64,000 bases of DNA from Arthrobacter echini (GTDB lineage Bacteria; Actinomycetota; Actinomycetes; Actinomycetales; Micrococcaceae). The position numbers and the translations under genes are program-made. The first letter of the stretch is position 1. The number at the start of each line of letters is the position of its first letter. Positions 8,266 through 19,599 of the stretch are shown here, one piece after another. The stretch lies in the NCBI RefSeq assembly GCF_008107445.1, contig NZ_VSLD01000001.1:310001-374000 (forward strand), written 5' to 3'. The notes beneath the pieces were generated by a model. That model was not told the DNA's origin. It searched no databases and saw only the letters and a list, made by a program, of their open reading frames with translations.

Positions 8266-8811
8266 GATAGGACATGGCCCCAGACAGGGTTGCGTGAGGC
8301 TGGATACGACGTCCGATTCGTCGGAGCTGGAGGTACCGGCTTCGTCGCCAGCAATGGCAGCGGAGCCCTCAACTACCCAGCAGCGCTCGCCGGGGGTCGT
8401 TGGGTCCTACCATGCACGGACCCGGCGCTGATCGGCGTGGAAGGCGGCGGTAACGACGCGACCCGGGGTGCGACCGACACGCAGATCGGCGGAGGAGCCG
8501 ATGCGGTGATCTCGACGCTCACCCGAACGTATCCGACGTCGAAGATCGTCATGATCGGCACACTTGCCAGGGGATCCGCTGACGGAGGGGCGCGGCGCAC
8601 GGCGGTGGACAAGGTTCTGGGCGCACATGCTGCCGACCATCAGGTGGCTTTCACCAGTGCGGGCGACTGGTTGACCCGCTACGGTGCGAGTCACCAGCTG
8701 CCGGACCGTGTGCATGTGACCCAGGCCGGCCATGATCTTCTCGCCGGCGTCCTGGCGCACCGGCTCATCACCTTGAACCTCACCTCGACGGACCTCATGC
8801 ATCAGCACTGA
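8266..8811 (+). pseudogene. Truncated SGNH/GDSL hydrolase (C-terminal two thirds only)
   Basis: The reading frame carries recognisable SGNH-hydrolase blocks: LREAGYDVRFVGAGGTGFVA, the block III motif VEGGGNDA and the block V catalytic pair in DRVHVTQAGHDL. The N-terminal block I with the nucleophilic serine (GDS) is missing. Upstream of about base 8266 the frame stays open but the translation no longer resembles the family, and a nearby ATG at 8204 preceded by GAGGAGG lies in a different frame. This fits an inactivated gene that lost its start by frameshift or deletion. It converges on another remnant (kup), so the local DNA appears to be decaying. Confidence 0.62.
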
Positions 8812-8857
8812 AGGCGAGACCCCGTCCTGAAGGCAGGGCCGCTTCAGCCCGACTGCA

Positions 8858-9045
8858 TCAAGGCAGTTCCACGGTGCGGCCGATGAGGATGGTGCGATCC
8901 ATGGGCAGATCGTGGAACCGGATCGGATCGACCCCCCATCCGGCGATCCGGACGAAGAGCCGCTGTCGCCACCGCCGCACCGCTCCGGCCTCCGCGACAC
9001 TCTCGTAGCTGGTGGTAATTGGAGCGTCGCCGCCGCGCAGTCCTC
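8858..9045 (-). pseudogene. kup: C-terminal remnant of a Kup-type potassium transporter
   Basis: The last 55 or so codons of this frame read as the C-terminus of a Kup/HAK/KUP transporter: VRRWRQRLFVRIAGWGV, then DPIRFHDLPMDRTILIGRTV and a terminal ELP before the stop. In intact Kup proteins the corresponding segment is RWRxxLF...DPxxYFxLPxDRTxxxGxxxEL. Nothing of the twelve membrane helices is present upstream; instead the DNA switches, in another frame, to an MprF-like membrane protein. The simplest reading is a deletion scar. The call rests on a short C-terminal match only. Confidence 0.55.
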
Positions 9046-9050
9046 CACCT

Positions 9051-9864
9051 GGGTCGGATCGTCGCACACCGCCGTGACCGTCGCCGGGTCGGTGGGTTGA
9101 ACCTCGGTGAAGAGGTACTCGAGCACCGCCAACGGACCCGCCGCCTGCGTGTTCAGTGCGGCGATCACAGGGCCGGCTGCACACGCCGCCACCAGGAGGG
9201 CGACCAGGACCCGCGCCTCCCTCCGGCTCACGGCGACGCGCGGCCGATAGCTGCGGCGGCCCAGCAGCAAGGGCCCCATGACCGCTCCGACCACCGCAGC
9301 GAACAGATTGAGCATGTCCTGGAAGGTTCCGCTGAACAGCGCCAGGAGGACGACGACGGTGAACAGGCTCACCCGCAGGCGCCGCCTCCACAGCGTTCCG
9401 AGCACTGCTGATCCAGCTGCTGCAGCACCGCACGCCAGGCCCGTCACCCCCATGAAGGACTCGGACACCAGGGCTGCCGTCCAGTCTCCGACCAAGACCC
9501 TCGTCGCGTGGATGAAGCCGACCGCCAGGAAGACCCCGACCACGTGTGCCGCCAGGGCAGCGAGCAGGAATCTGCTACTTCCCATCCGTCGTTCGAAGGC
9601 CCACCCCGTCAGGAGCACCGCGATGGTGGCCAGCAGATATCCGACGAGGGAATCCGCCCAAAGCAGGGCTGTTCCCACGGTCCACGGGCTCGACACGGCG
9701 GAGTCCACCGAGAGCCGGACGGTGTAGGCCAGGGCCTCGGGCGGCCCGGAGAGCAGACTTCCCGTCGTCACGCCCACGAGCCACAACGACGCCAGGTAGG
9801 CGGCCGTCACAGGCCGGGCAGCGATCGACCGACCGGTCATCCGGAGCCACCCGTGTGAAGCCAT
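9051..9864 (-). pseudogene. Truncated MprF-like / rhomboid-like membrane domain
   Basis: From an ATG at 9864 (alternative 9840) the protein has about seven hydrophobic segments (ARPVTAAYLASLWLVGVTTG, GYLLATIAVLLTGWAFERRM, FLLAALAAHVVGVFLAVGFI and others). They resemble the N-terminal rhomboid-like domain of actinobacterial phosphatidylglycerol lysyltransferase-type (MprF/DUF2156) proteins. The family-like part stops near VCDDPTQVEDCAA, before any DUF2156 catalytic domain. The frame happens to stay open to base 8407, but there it runs across the kup remnant and antisense to the SGNH remnant, so that extension is probably meaningless. The membrane domain might still be made. Enzymatic function is unlikely. 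Confidence 0.6.
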
Positions 9865-10086
9865 TCCTGGAGCCTCGCCTTCCACAACGGTCGGACCCGT
9901 GCCTGCGGTCGCAGGATAGCCGCTCAGCCTGAATGGATCCCCCACTCCCGACGTCCTCAGCAACCATTCAACCTCCACGGCCGATACTGGTCCAGCATCG
10001 GGTCGACCCGACCCTGCGTTCCCGGCCGGGGACGTCATGGGTGCAGTAGTCACCGGCGGACGTCGGAGGAAAGCCAGGAGGTCGAC

Positions 10087-11367
10087 GTGCATCAGACTGA
10101 ATCGATCAACCCCACGCCCGGACACACGGTGCGGGACGTGCTGAGCAAGGTCCCCGAGATAACGATTTGGTTCTGGATCATCAAGATCCTCTGCACTACG
10201 GTGGGCGAGAGCTTCGCCGACTACATCAACATGGCTCTCGGTGTGGGCCTGGTCGCGACCGCTGTCATCTTCAGCGTCATCACCGTCGTCGTGCTCACCG
10301 TCCAGATGCGACTCGACCGGTACCACCCGGGCGCCTACTGGCTGACCGTCGTGGTCATGAGCATCACCGGCACGCTCTACACCGACATCCTCACCGACCA
10401 AGCAGGTGTGCCGCTCTGGGTCAGTTCCGCGGTGTTCTCGGGTGCACTCGCGATCGTCTTCCTCATCTGGTTCACGAAGGAACACACGCTCTCGATCCAC
10501 AGCATCACGAACACCCCGCGCGAGGCGTTCTACTGGCTCGCCGTGCTCACCACCTTCGCGCTCGGCACCGCCCTGGGCGACTGGACCCTGGAGCTCACGG
10601 GCTGGGGACCCGGGCTCTCGATCCTGCTACCCCTGACCCTCATCGGGATCATGGCGATACTCTGGCGCTTCGGCGCAGATCCGGTGCTCATCTTCTGGAT
10701 CGCCTACATCCTCACCCGCCCCCTGGGCGCCAATATCGGCGACTGGCTCGGACTGCCGCCGGCAGAGGGAGGTCTCGGGCTCGGTACCTTCGCCACCAGC
10801 ATCCTCTTCCTGGCCGCCATCCTCGCCACCGTGGTGTATCTCGGCATCAGCAGGGCAGATGTCGTGGAACGTCCACGGGATTCCCGAGCACTGAAGGCGG
10901 GCCCGGCACGGCCCCGGACGACTCTCGGCGTCCTGGTCGCCGTCGCCGTCGCCGTCGTGGGGCTGCTCGTCTACACGAACAGCCTCCCCCACACCAGCGC
11001 GCTGGCCGACGAGGGTTCGGCACCGACGTGCGGGGCTGATGCACCGGCTCTCACCCAGGCAGAAGCGCGGGCTGCAGCACAGGGCGCATACCCGGCGGAG
11101 AACCTCACGCAGTTCCGCACCATCGCCTCGGACACGCTCCACCTCGTCGCACAGGGCGACCAGGCAGCCGCCGCCGACCGCGCCACCGATCTCGAAACCG
11201 CCTGGGACGACAGCCAGGACGCGCTGACCGCCGCGGACTGCCGCGCGTGGACCTTCATCGACAACCAGATCGATCCCGTCCTCTCGTCCGTCCGCTCCGG
11301 AAACCCCGACGCAGCAACGGAGCAGGAAGCCCTCCAGAGTCTCCTCGGGACCCTGGGCGCGGGATGA
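10087..11367 (+). CDS. COG4705-type multi-pass membrane protein with C-terminal extracytoplasmic helical domain
   Basis: This 426-residue protein starts with the COG4705 signature VPEITIWFWIIKILCTTVGE and continues with repeated two-helix units (SITGTLYTDILTDQ..., ALGTALGDWTLELTG, PLGANIGDWLGLPP). Each unit carries a small-residue-acidic motif (GESFAD, GTALGD, GANIGD), as in that uncharacterised family. After the membrane core a further helix (about residues 281-297) leads to a domain of about 120 residues rich in Ala, Asp and Gln, with two cysteines (CGAD and DCRAW) that could pair outside the cell. Function is unknown. Members have been linked loosely to metal handling, but I do not assign that here. 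It is divergent from the truncated MprF-like gene. Confidence 0.8.
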   Translation: MHQTESINPTPGHTVRDVLSKVPEITIWFWIIKILCTTVGESFADYINMALGVGLVATAVIFSVITVVVLTVQMRLDRYHPGAYWLTVVVMSITGTLYTDILTDQAGVPLWVSSAVFSGALAIVFLIWFTKEHTLSIHSITNTPREAFYWLAVLTTFALGTALGDWTLELTGWGPGLSILLPLTLIGIMAILWRFGADPVLIFWIAYILTRPLGANIGDWLGLPPAEGGLGLGTFATSILFLAAILATVVYLGISRADVVERPRDSRALKAGPARPRTTLGVLVAVAVAVVGLLVYTNSLPHTSALADEGSAPTCGADAPALTQAEARAAAQGAYPAENLTQFRTIASDTLHLVAQGDQAAAADRATDLETAWDDSQDALTAADCRAWTFIDNQIDPVLSSVRSGNPDAATEQEALQSLLGTLGAG

Positions 11368-11451
11368 TCGGCCCCGGTGACGGGCTACGTCGGAGAACGG
11401 CGCGGGCGTGGAGGTGCGGAACGGGTCCTGCCGATTCTGAGAGTATTAAGC

Positions 11452-12261
11452 ATGCCCTTGAGAAACGACCGCGATGTCGACGGTGAGACGGAGGCGGGCC
11501 CGCAGGGTGGTGTGCAGTCGGTGGATCGCGCCCTCGCGGTCCTGGAGATCCTGGCTCGCGACGGTGACGCCGGCGTGAGCAGCATCGCCCTCGAGATGAA
11601 CATCCACAAGTCCACCGCCTCACGCCTGCTGGCCTCGCTCGTGAACAGGGAACTGGTTCATCAGGACAGCGAGCGCGGTAAGTACCGGCTCGGCTTCGGC
11701 ATCCTACGGCTGGCCAGCTCCATCCCGGGGCGGCTGAGTCTGGTGAGGGAGGCCCGCCCCGTCCTGGAAGGATTGGCGGAGAAGTTCAAGGAGACGGTGA
11801 ACCTGGCCGTGCTGCGCTCCGATTACGCCGTGAATCTCGATCAGGCCATGGGACCGTCCACGCTGGCCACCTACGACTGGGTGGGCAGCCTGACCCCCCT
11901 CCACGCGACGTCCAGCGGGAAGGTCCTGCTGGCCACGCTGCCCCCGGACGAGCGGGAGCGCCTGCTCACGGAGACCGGATTGCCGGCGCGTACGCCGCGG
12001 ACCATCACCGATCGAGCCGAACTCGAGCGTCAGCTGATCAAGGTTGCCCGGGACGGATACGGGATTGTGAAGGAGGAGTTCGAGATCGGCTCGAATGCCG
12101 TAGCTGTACCGATCGTCAGCCACCTCGATCTCGTGATCGCCGCCATCAGCATCTCAGGACCGGCGTTCCGCTTCGATCCGGAGGCGATGCCGGAGCTGGT
12201 CGAGGAGCTCCGCCAGGCAGGACGGCGCATCAGCACCAGGATGGGACACGCGGACGCCTGA
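11452..12261 (+). CDS. IclR-family transcriptional regulator
   Basis: This 269-residue protein has an N-terminal winged helix (SVDRALAVLEILARDG... EMNIHKSTASRLLASL) and a C-terminal IclR effector domain (LRSDYAVNLDQAMG, THAxSSGKVLLA-like HATSSGKVLLATLPPDE, and GIVKEEFEIGSNAVAVPIVS). The ATG giving MPLRNDRD was preferred because the upstream in-frame extension is unlike the family. It converges on the Rieske oxygenase gene and is the nearest regulator to the betaine/dimethylglycine cluster, so control of that cluster is plausible but inferred. A weak hairpin (GCCTGA...TCAGGC) overlaps its stop codon. Confidence 0.9.
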   Translation: MPLRNDRDVDGETEAGPQGGVQSVDRALAVLEILARDGDAGVSSIALEMNIHKSTASRLLASLVNRELVHQDSERGKYRLGFGILRLASSIPGRLSLVREARPVLEGLAEKFKETVNLAVLRSDYAVNLDQAMGPSTLATYDWVGSLTPLHATSSGKVLLATLPPDERERLLTETGLPARTPRTITDRAELERQLIKVARDGYGIVKEEFEIGSNAVAVPIVSHLDLVIAAISISGPAFRFDPEAMPELVEELRQAGRRISTRMGHADA

Positions 12262-12325
12262 ACGCTCCGTCAGGCCATCGTCCCTGCCCGGAATCAGGCG
12301 AGGACGACGACCAGCGGCACCCGGC

Positions 12326-13462
12326 TCAGGTGCGCAGCATGGCATCTCCCACCCGGGCCTGGACCCACTCGTGGAACGCGCTGATGTGGTGCTCGCTGGG
12401 CACCAGGACGCCGCCGTTGGCATAGACCCTCGAGCTCATGGCGGGCTGGCAGCGCTCGCAGGCGTCGAAGTCCTGCTGGTTGACGCGGTGGAACAACTCC
12501 ACCGAGGCACTGACGTCCGTGCCGCTCTCCACGACGCTCGGCAGATAGAGCCAGTCGCACTCCACCACCGTGTAGTCGGCGGCCAGAGGGAACATGCGGT
12601 GGATGATCACGTGGTCCGGCACCAGGTTGACGAAGACAGTGGGATTGATGGTGATGGCGTAGTACCGACGATCCTGGTCCTCGTCGATGCCGGGAATGCG
12701 CTCCAACCCCTCGGAGCCGTCCACCGTGAAACCCTTGATGTCCCCGCCGAAGTCGGCGCCGTGGCCCACGAAGTACTGCGCAGCCAGACCGTCTGCGAAC
12801 TCCGGCAGCACCTCCGTGAGCTCCGGATGGATGGTGGCGCAGTGGTAACACTCCATGAAGTTCTCGATGATCAGCTTCCAGTTCGCCTTCACCTCGTACC
12901 GGATGCGCCGGCCCACACTGAGATTGGCGACGTCGTAGCCCTCGATCGCCCTGGCGTCACCGAGCCGTTCCTCGATGGCCCCCATGACGTCCTCCTCGAA
13001 GGAGGGGGGCTCATCGGCGAGGCACACCCACACGTAACCGAGATACTCGCGGAGATGCACTTTGGCCAGACCGTAGTCGTCGCGGTCGATATCCGGCATC
13101 TTGGTGAGGTTGGGCGCCGCGATGAGCTTGCCGTCGAAGTCGTAGGTCCACGCGTGGTACGGGCACTGGAACGAACGCTTGGCCTCACCCTGCTCCTCCA
13201 TGCACAGCCTGACGCCGCGGTGTCGGCAAACGTTGTAGAAGGCCCGGACACCGCCTTTCCGGTTGCGGCTGATCAGGACGCTCTCCCGGCCCACCTGGAC
13301 CGTCCGCCAGGCACCGGGCTTGTCCAGGTCTGAGCTGCGGACGGCGCAGAACCACATCTGCTCGAAGATCTGCTCCTGCTCCGCCGCGAAGACTGCTGCG
13401 TCGACGTAGGTGTGACCGGGAAGGGTGGGGATCAGACTGGGGGTGGTTACCTCGACGGACAA
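12326..13462 (-). CDS. Rieske non-haem iron oxygenase, large subunit (probable glycine betaine N-demethylase)
   Basis: This 378-residue terminal oxygenase has a Rieske [2Fe-2S] motif C79-x-H81 and C100-x2-H103 (CRHRG and CPYHAW) and a mononuclear iron site ENFMECYHCATIH with H207 and H212. It resembles GbcA/stachydrine-demethylase-type oxygenases more than aromatic-ring dioxygenase alpha subunits. The neighbours supply a flavin reductase and a Rieske ferredoxin, and the divergent operon encodes dimethylglycine oxidase. That points to oxidative removal of one methyl group from glycine betaine, giving dimethylglycine and formaldehyde. Family and cofactor ligands are seen; the substrate is inferred from context. 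Another quaternary amine, such as proline betaine or carnitine, remains possible. Confidence 0.85.
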   Translation of the reverse strand: MSVEVTTPSLIPTLPGHTYVDAAVFAAEQEQIFEQMWFCAVRSSDLDKPGAWRTVQVGRESVLISRNRKGGVRAFYNVCRHRGVRLCMEEQGEAKRSFQCPYHAWTYDFDGKLIAAPNLTKMPDIDRDDYGLAKVHLREYLGYVWVCLADEPPSFEEDVMGAIEERLGDARAIEGYDVANLSVGRRIRYEVKANWKLIIENFMECYHCATIHPELTEVLPEFADGLAAQYFVGHGADFGGDIKGFTVDGSEGLERIPGIDEDQDRRYYAITINPTVFVNLVPDHVIIHRMFPLAADYTVVECDWLYLPSVVESGTDVSASVELFHRVNQQDFDACERCQPAMSSRVYANGGVLVPSEHHISAFHEWVQARVGDAMLRT

Positions 13463-13515
13463 CTCATCCTCCTAACGGGTGGGTGGTGATGATCGTGCGG
13501 ACTCGGGAGGGGTCA

Positions 13516-14799
13516 TCAGGTGGAGCTGCGGTCGGAATGCGCACCCGATCCGATCAGTGAGGAGAGGCCCGCTCCGCTCCAGAGGTCCGCGAGCGACCGC
13601 GGTGCGCGTCCGGTTGGAGCAAGGACGGCGGAGTCCACCGGCACACGGGCGGGAAGAGATCGACGCCGCCGGGTGAACAGCTTGGGCTGGTTCATCCCGA
13701 GGACCGCGACCGGCACCTCTGCCCGGTAGTAGACGGCGAGGAAACTGCCCGATCCGACGTCGCCCGCCTCGATCTCCAGACGGTCGTACCCGGCGACATC
13801 ACCGGCGAACTGCAGCTTGACCCCGTACTGGTCGGACCAGAAGTAGTGGGGCGTGGTGGGTCCCTGCGGTGCCCCGGGGTCCAGGAGCACCTCCACGGCG
13901 AGCGCGGCGCGCTCGAAGGCCCCCGTCCAGTGCTCGGCCCGGCGGTGGCGTCCGGTCTCCGGGTCGAACCAGGCGGCGCAGTCCCCGACGGCGACGACCC
14001 CGGGAATGCCCGTACGGCCCATGGCATCACACAGGACCCCCCGATCGAGGGACAATCCGGACGACTCGAGCCACTCGGTGTTCGGCTCGGATCCGATACC
14101 GACCACGACGGTATCGGCGACGACGGAGCGCCCGCCCTGCAGCCGAACGGTCGTGACCCCGGACCCACTGCTCCCGAAGCTCTCGATCACTGCGGACGAG
14201 ATCAGCTCCACTCCGTGGGAGGCATGGAGCCCCGCCATGACAGACCCCATCTCGGGGCCCAGCTGGGCCTGGAACGGGATGGGCTTGGTGTCGATAATCG
14301 TGACCTGCATGCCGCGCTGGACCGCCACCGAGGCGACTTCCGCGCCGATGAATCCGGCGCCGATCACCGTCAGCCTGCCGCCCGGTCGAAGGGCGGGCGC
14401 GAGGCGCTGTGCGTCGGGGAGGCTTCGCAGAGTGTGGACATTGGCGAGACCCGAGAGTGCCGGCAGGCTGCGTGCACGGGCGCCTGTGGCGATGACGATG
14501 CCGTCCGCCGTCAGTGCCCGCCCGTTCTCGAGCAGCAGTGTCCGCGACGATGTATCGAGGGCCACGGCGGCCGTCCCGAGGATCCACTCGGCGTCCAGTT
14601 CGTGCGGATCCGACTCCAGCAGCAGGTCCTCCGCCTGCACACGGCCGAGGAGGAAATCCTTCGACAGGGGTGGGCGGTCGTAGGGCCGGTGGTGCTCGTC
14701 GCCGATCATGATGAGCCGTCCGGAGAATCCCCGGGCTCGTGCCGCCCTGGCCGCCGACAGACCGGCAAGAGATGCTCCTACAACCGCAAGGGTTTCCAT
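13516..14799 (-). CDS. FAD-dependent NAD(P)H ferredoxin reductase
   Basis: This 427-residue two-dinucleotide-binding flavoprotein has an FAD motif VVGASLAGLSAARAAR near the N-terminus, IVIATGARARSLPAL, an NAD-binding Rossmann motif VIGAGFIGAEVASVA and the FAD-closing motif VAVGDCAAW, followed by the reductase C-terminal domain. It belongs to the glutathione-reductase-like class of Rieske-system reductases (BphA4/rubredoxin-reductase type). It lies 53 bases upstream of the oxygenase gene on the same strand, and the Rieske ferredoxin it should reduce is divergently encoded. Together they form a complete three-component electron chain from NAD(P)H to the oxygenase. Confidence 0.9.
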   Translation of the reverse strand: METLAVVGASLAGLSAARAARARGFSGRLIMIGDEHHRPYDRPPLSKDFLLGRVQAEDLLLESDPHELDAEWILGTAAVALDTSSRTLLLENGRALTADGIVIATGARARSLPALSGLANVHTLRSLPDAQRLAPALRPGGRLTVIGAGFIGAEVASVAVQRGMQVTIIDTKPIPFQAQLGPEMGSVMAGLHASHGVELISSAVIESFGSSGSGVTTVRLQGGRSVVADTVVVGIGSEPNTEWLESSGLSLDRGVLCDAMGRTGIPGVVAVGDCAAWFDPETGRHRRAEHWTGAFERAALAVEVLLDPGAPQGPTTPHYFWSDQYGVKLQFAGDVAGYDRLEIEAGDVGSGSFLAVYYRAEVPVAVLGMNQPKLFTRRRRSLPARVPVDSAVLAPTGRAPRSLADLWSGAGLSSLIGSGAHSDRSST

Positions 14800-15099
14800 C
14801 TACACAACCTCTTCATACTGCTTCTTCAGCAACACTCATCGCTATATGCAACAGCGTGGACGACACAGCAGATTGCGTCAACCTCTTTCCTCAGGCTGGA
14901 CGCACCTGCGGAGCGGGGACGGAAGGCCCTTGACAAGCAGGCCATGGCTGCCAGACTTGTTGCTCATCGTGCGTTATGTTGTCCACAGCGAGACTGCATC
15001 GTACGAAGAGTGGATGTGGCACAGTCTCCGTCCACGCAACCGCTCAGGAGAGTGTTGCGGATCACCGACCTGAAGACCCTGGAAGAAGAGGTCATCCCC
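14800..15099. promoter_or_regulatory. Divergent control region between the Rieske reductase and ferredoxin/dimethylglycine oxidase operons
   Basis: This 300-base stretch holds no gene. It is more AT-rich than its surroundings and must carry both divergent promoters. An imperfect palindrome GCTTCTTCAGC lies near 14821, and ACTCATCGCTATAT follows it. A good ribosome-binding site (GGAAGAAGAG) ends ten bases before the ferredoxin ATG. I could not assign an IclR operator with confidence. Confidence 0.4.
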
Positions 15100-15450
15100 A
15101 TGCACAAGGCCTGCCCACTCAGCGAACTGGCACCCGGTGACTCCCTGCGGTTGGACACCTCACCCCCTATCGCCGTCTTCCATACGGAGGACGGCGAGCT
15201 CTTCGCCCTCGACGACACCTGTACTCACCAGGACGCCTCCCTGGCCGACGGGTGGGTGGAGGATTGCTGGGTCGAGTGCCCGCTCCATGCCTCGAAGTTC
15301 GATCTCCGTACCGGCGGGGTCGACGCGCCTCCCGCGAAACTCCCGGTCCGCGCCCACCGGGTCACGGTGGTCGACGGCGACATCATGGTCGAGGAGTCGA
15401 CGGCAGAACCCAATCTCCCACCGGGCGTGCGGGCGGAAAGTACCACTTGA
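15100..15450 (+). CDS. Rieske-type ferredoxin
   Basis: This 116-residue protein has Rieske [2Fe-2S] ligands C41-x-H43 (DTCTHQDASL) and C60-x2-H63 (ECPLHASKF), with the spacing of soluble Rieske ferredoxins that feed oxygenases. The ATG was chosen because GGAAGAAGAG sits just upstream and the product then has the usual family length; the frame is open far upstream only as a shadow of the reductase gene. It is followed at 54 bases by dimethylglycine oxidase on the same strand. It would shuttle electrons between the divergent reductase and oxygenase. Confidence 0.92.
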   Translation: MHKACPLSELAPGDSLRLDTSPPIAVFHTEDGELFALDDTCTHQDASLADGWVEDCWVECPLHASKFDLRTGGVDAPPAKLPVRAHRVTVVDGDIMVEESTAEPNLPPGVRAESTT

Positions 15451-18012
<2,562 letters not shown>

Positions 18013-18107
18013 ATGATGAGGGAATACTAGCGGGGGAAGAAGGCATGTTCCTCCCCGATATCGGTTCCGAGAATGTGGTCTTCGGTCTGGAGGAGCTCTG
18101 TTAGTGT

Positions 18108-19598
18108 TTGCCCATGCAATCCGAGATTCCGGTGGGTACCGGGAGTAAAACCGATGATCCGACTACCCGGAAATTCCTCGGACATCCGCTGGGGCTGTTG
18201 AATCTTGCGGGCGTCGAGATGTGGGAGCGATTCAGCTTCTACGGTCTTCAAGCCATCCTCCTCTATTACCTGTACTACTCGGTGGGCGATGACGGATTGG
18301 GGCTGTCGGAGATCGCCGCGGCATCGATCGTGGGCGCCTACGGTGGCATGGTCTATCTGTCCGGCGTCCTGGGCGCCTGGGTGGCCGATCGGCTGCTGGG
18401 GGCGGAACGCGCCCTGGTCCTCTCGGCCGTCGTCATCATGCTGGGGCACCTGTCACTCGCACTGGTCCCCGGCGTCCTGGGGTTGGGGGTGGGGCTGATC
18501 CTGATCGCTGCCGGGTCAGGTCCGCTCTCGGCGACCACCAGCTCCATCCTCGGGGACATGTACGACCTGCGCGACGAACGCCGGGATGCCGGCTTCTCCA
18601 TCTATTACATCGGCGTCAACATCGGCGCCTTCGTGGGCCCCCTGGTCACCGGTGCCCTCTGGGGCATGAAGGGCTTCCACTGGGGATTCGGCGCGGCCGC
18701 GATCGGCATGGCACTGGGCCTGGCCCAGTACGTGCTGCTGCGGCGATCCACCATCGGCGGCACGGGTCGCGAGGTCCTGAATCCGTTGAGCCCGCGTGGC
18801 CGGGCGCGCTTCGGAGCCATCGTCGCCGCGGTCGTTTCCCTCGTCGTCGTCCTGACCCTCCTCGGGGTGATCACGGTGGGTCGACTCTCGGGCATCGTGA
18901 CCGTGCTGACCCTGGCGGTCGCCGTCGCCCTGTTCGCCGTGATGCTCACCAGCCCCTCCCTGAGCAGGGTGGAACACGGCAGAGTGGTCGCCTTCATCCC
19001 CATGTTCATCGCTTCCTCGGTCTTCTGGTCCATGTACCAGCAGCTGTTCACGGTCCTCGCCCTCTACGCCGACAAGAGGCTCGACCTGTCGGTATTCGGC
19101 CTGGAGATCCCGCCGAGCTGGGTCCAATCGATCCCGCCGATCTTCGTCATCGTCTTCGCGAGCGTCTTCGCCGCGATGTGGACGAAACTCGGGTCCCGAC
19201 AGCCAGCCACCCCCGTGAAATTCGCGCTGGGTGCCCTGGTGATCGGCGCCGCCTTCCTCCTGTTCCTGCCCTACGCCAACGGTGGGCCGGGGAGCACGCC
19301 GCTGCTGTGGCTGGTCCTGATCATGTTCTTCTTCGTGATGGCGGAGCTGCTGATCTCACCCGTGGGGCAGTCCCTGTCCACGAAGGTGGCTCCCGAGGCC
19401 TTCCGGACCCAGATGGTGGCCATGTGGTTCGTCTCGATCGCCGTCGGCACCTCTGCAGCCGGCTGGCTGGCCGGCTTCTACGACGTGAGCAACGAGGTGC
19501 CCTATTTCCTCTCCCTGGGCGGGGCGGCCGTGGCCGTGGGCGTCATCCTGCTGCTGCTCCGCAGGTGGATCGGCAGCAGGATGGACGGCGTCCGATAG
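18108..19598 (+). CDS. POT/PTR-family proton-dependent peptide transporter
   Basis: This twelve- to fourteen-helix transporter of about 495 residues has the family signature ExxERFSFYG (EMWERFSFYGLQAILLYY), and the second PTR motif region FSIYYIGVNIGAFVGPLVTG. It imports di- and tripeptides, or related small substrates, with protons. GGAGGAG lies twelve bases before a TTG (taken here) and eighteen before an in-frame ATG at 18114; either could be the start. It follows dimethylglycine oxidase by about 95 bases on the same strand and could be co-transcribed, but peptide uptake has no obvious link to betaine breakdown. The stop nearly abuts the convergent DUF1028 gene. Confidence 0.9.
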   Translation: MPMQSEIPVGTGSKTDDPTTRKFLGHPLGLLNLAGVEMWERFSFYGLQAILLYYLYYSVGDDGLGLSEIAAASIVGAYGGMVYLSGVLGAWVADRLLGAERALVLSAVVIMLGHLSLALVPGVLGLGVGLILIAAGSGPLSATTSSILGDMYDLRDERRDAGFSIYYIGVNIGAFVGPLVTGALWGMKGFHWGFGAAAIGMALGLAQYVLLRRSTIGGTGREVLNPLSPRGRARFGAIVAAVVSLVVVLTLLGVITVGRLSGIVTVLTLAVAVALFAVMLTSPSLSRVEHGRVVAFIPMFIASSVFWSMYQQLFTVLALYADKRLDLSVFGLEIPPSWVQSIPPIFVIVFASVFAAMWTKLGSRQPATPVKFALGALVIGAAFLLFLPYANGGPGSTPLLWLVLIMFFFVMAELLISPVGQSLSTKVAPEAFRTQMVAMWFVSIAVGTSAAGWLAGFYDVSNEVPYFLSLGGAAVAVGVILLLLRRWIGSRMDGVR

Positions 19599-19599
19599 C

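Noticed and set aside
8407..10500. A single 697-residue minus-strand protein
   Set aside because: Only the part between about 9864 and 9050 has protein-like membrane character. The rest is upstream leader, or lies over the kup remnant and antisense to the SGNH remnant.
14800..15099. Rex or IclR operator in the Rieske divergent region
   Set aside because: Only weak, imperfect symmetry was found; nothing matches a Rex palindrome or recurs elsewhere in the cluster.
13846..15450. 534-codon plus-strand frame ending in the Rieske ferredoxin
   Set aside because: Everything before base 15100 is antisense to the reductase gene or intergenic; the ferredoxin has its own ribosome-binding site and family-length start.
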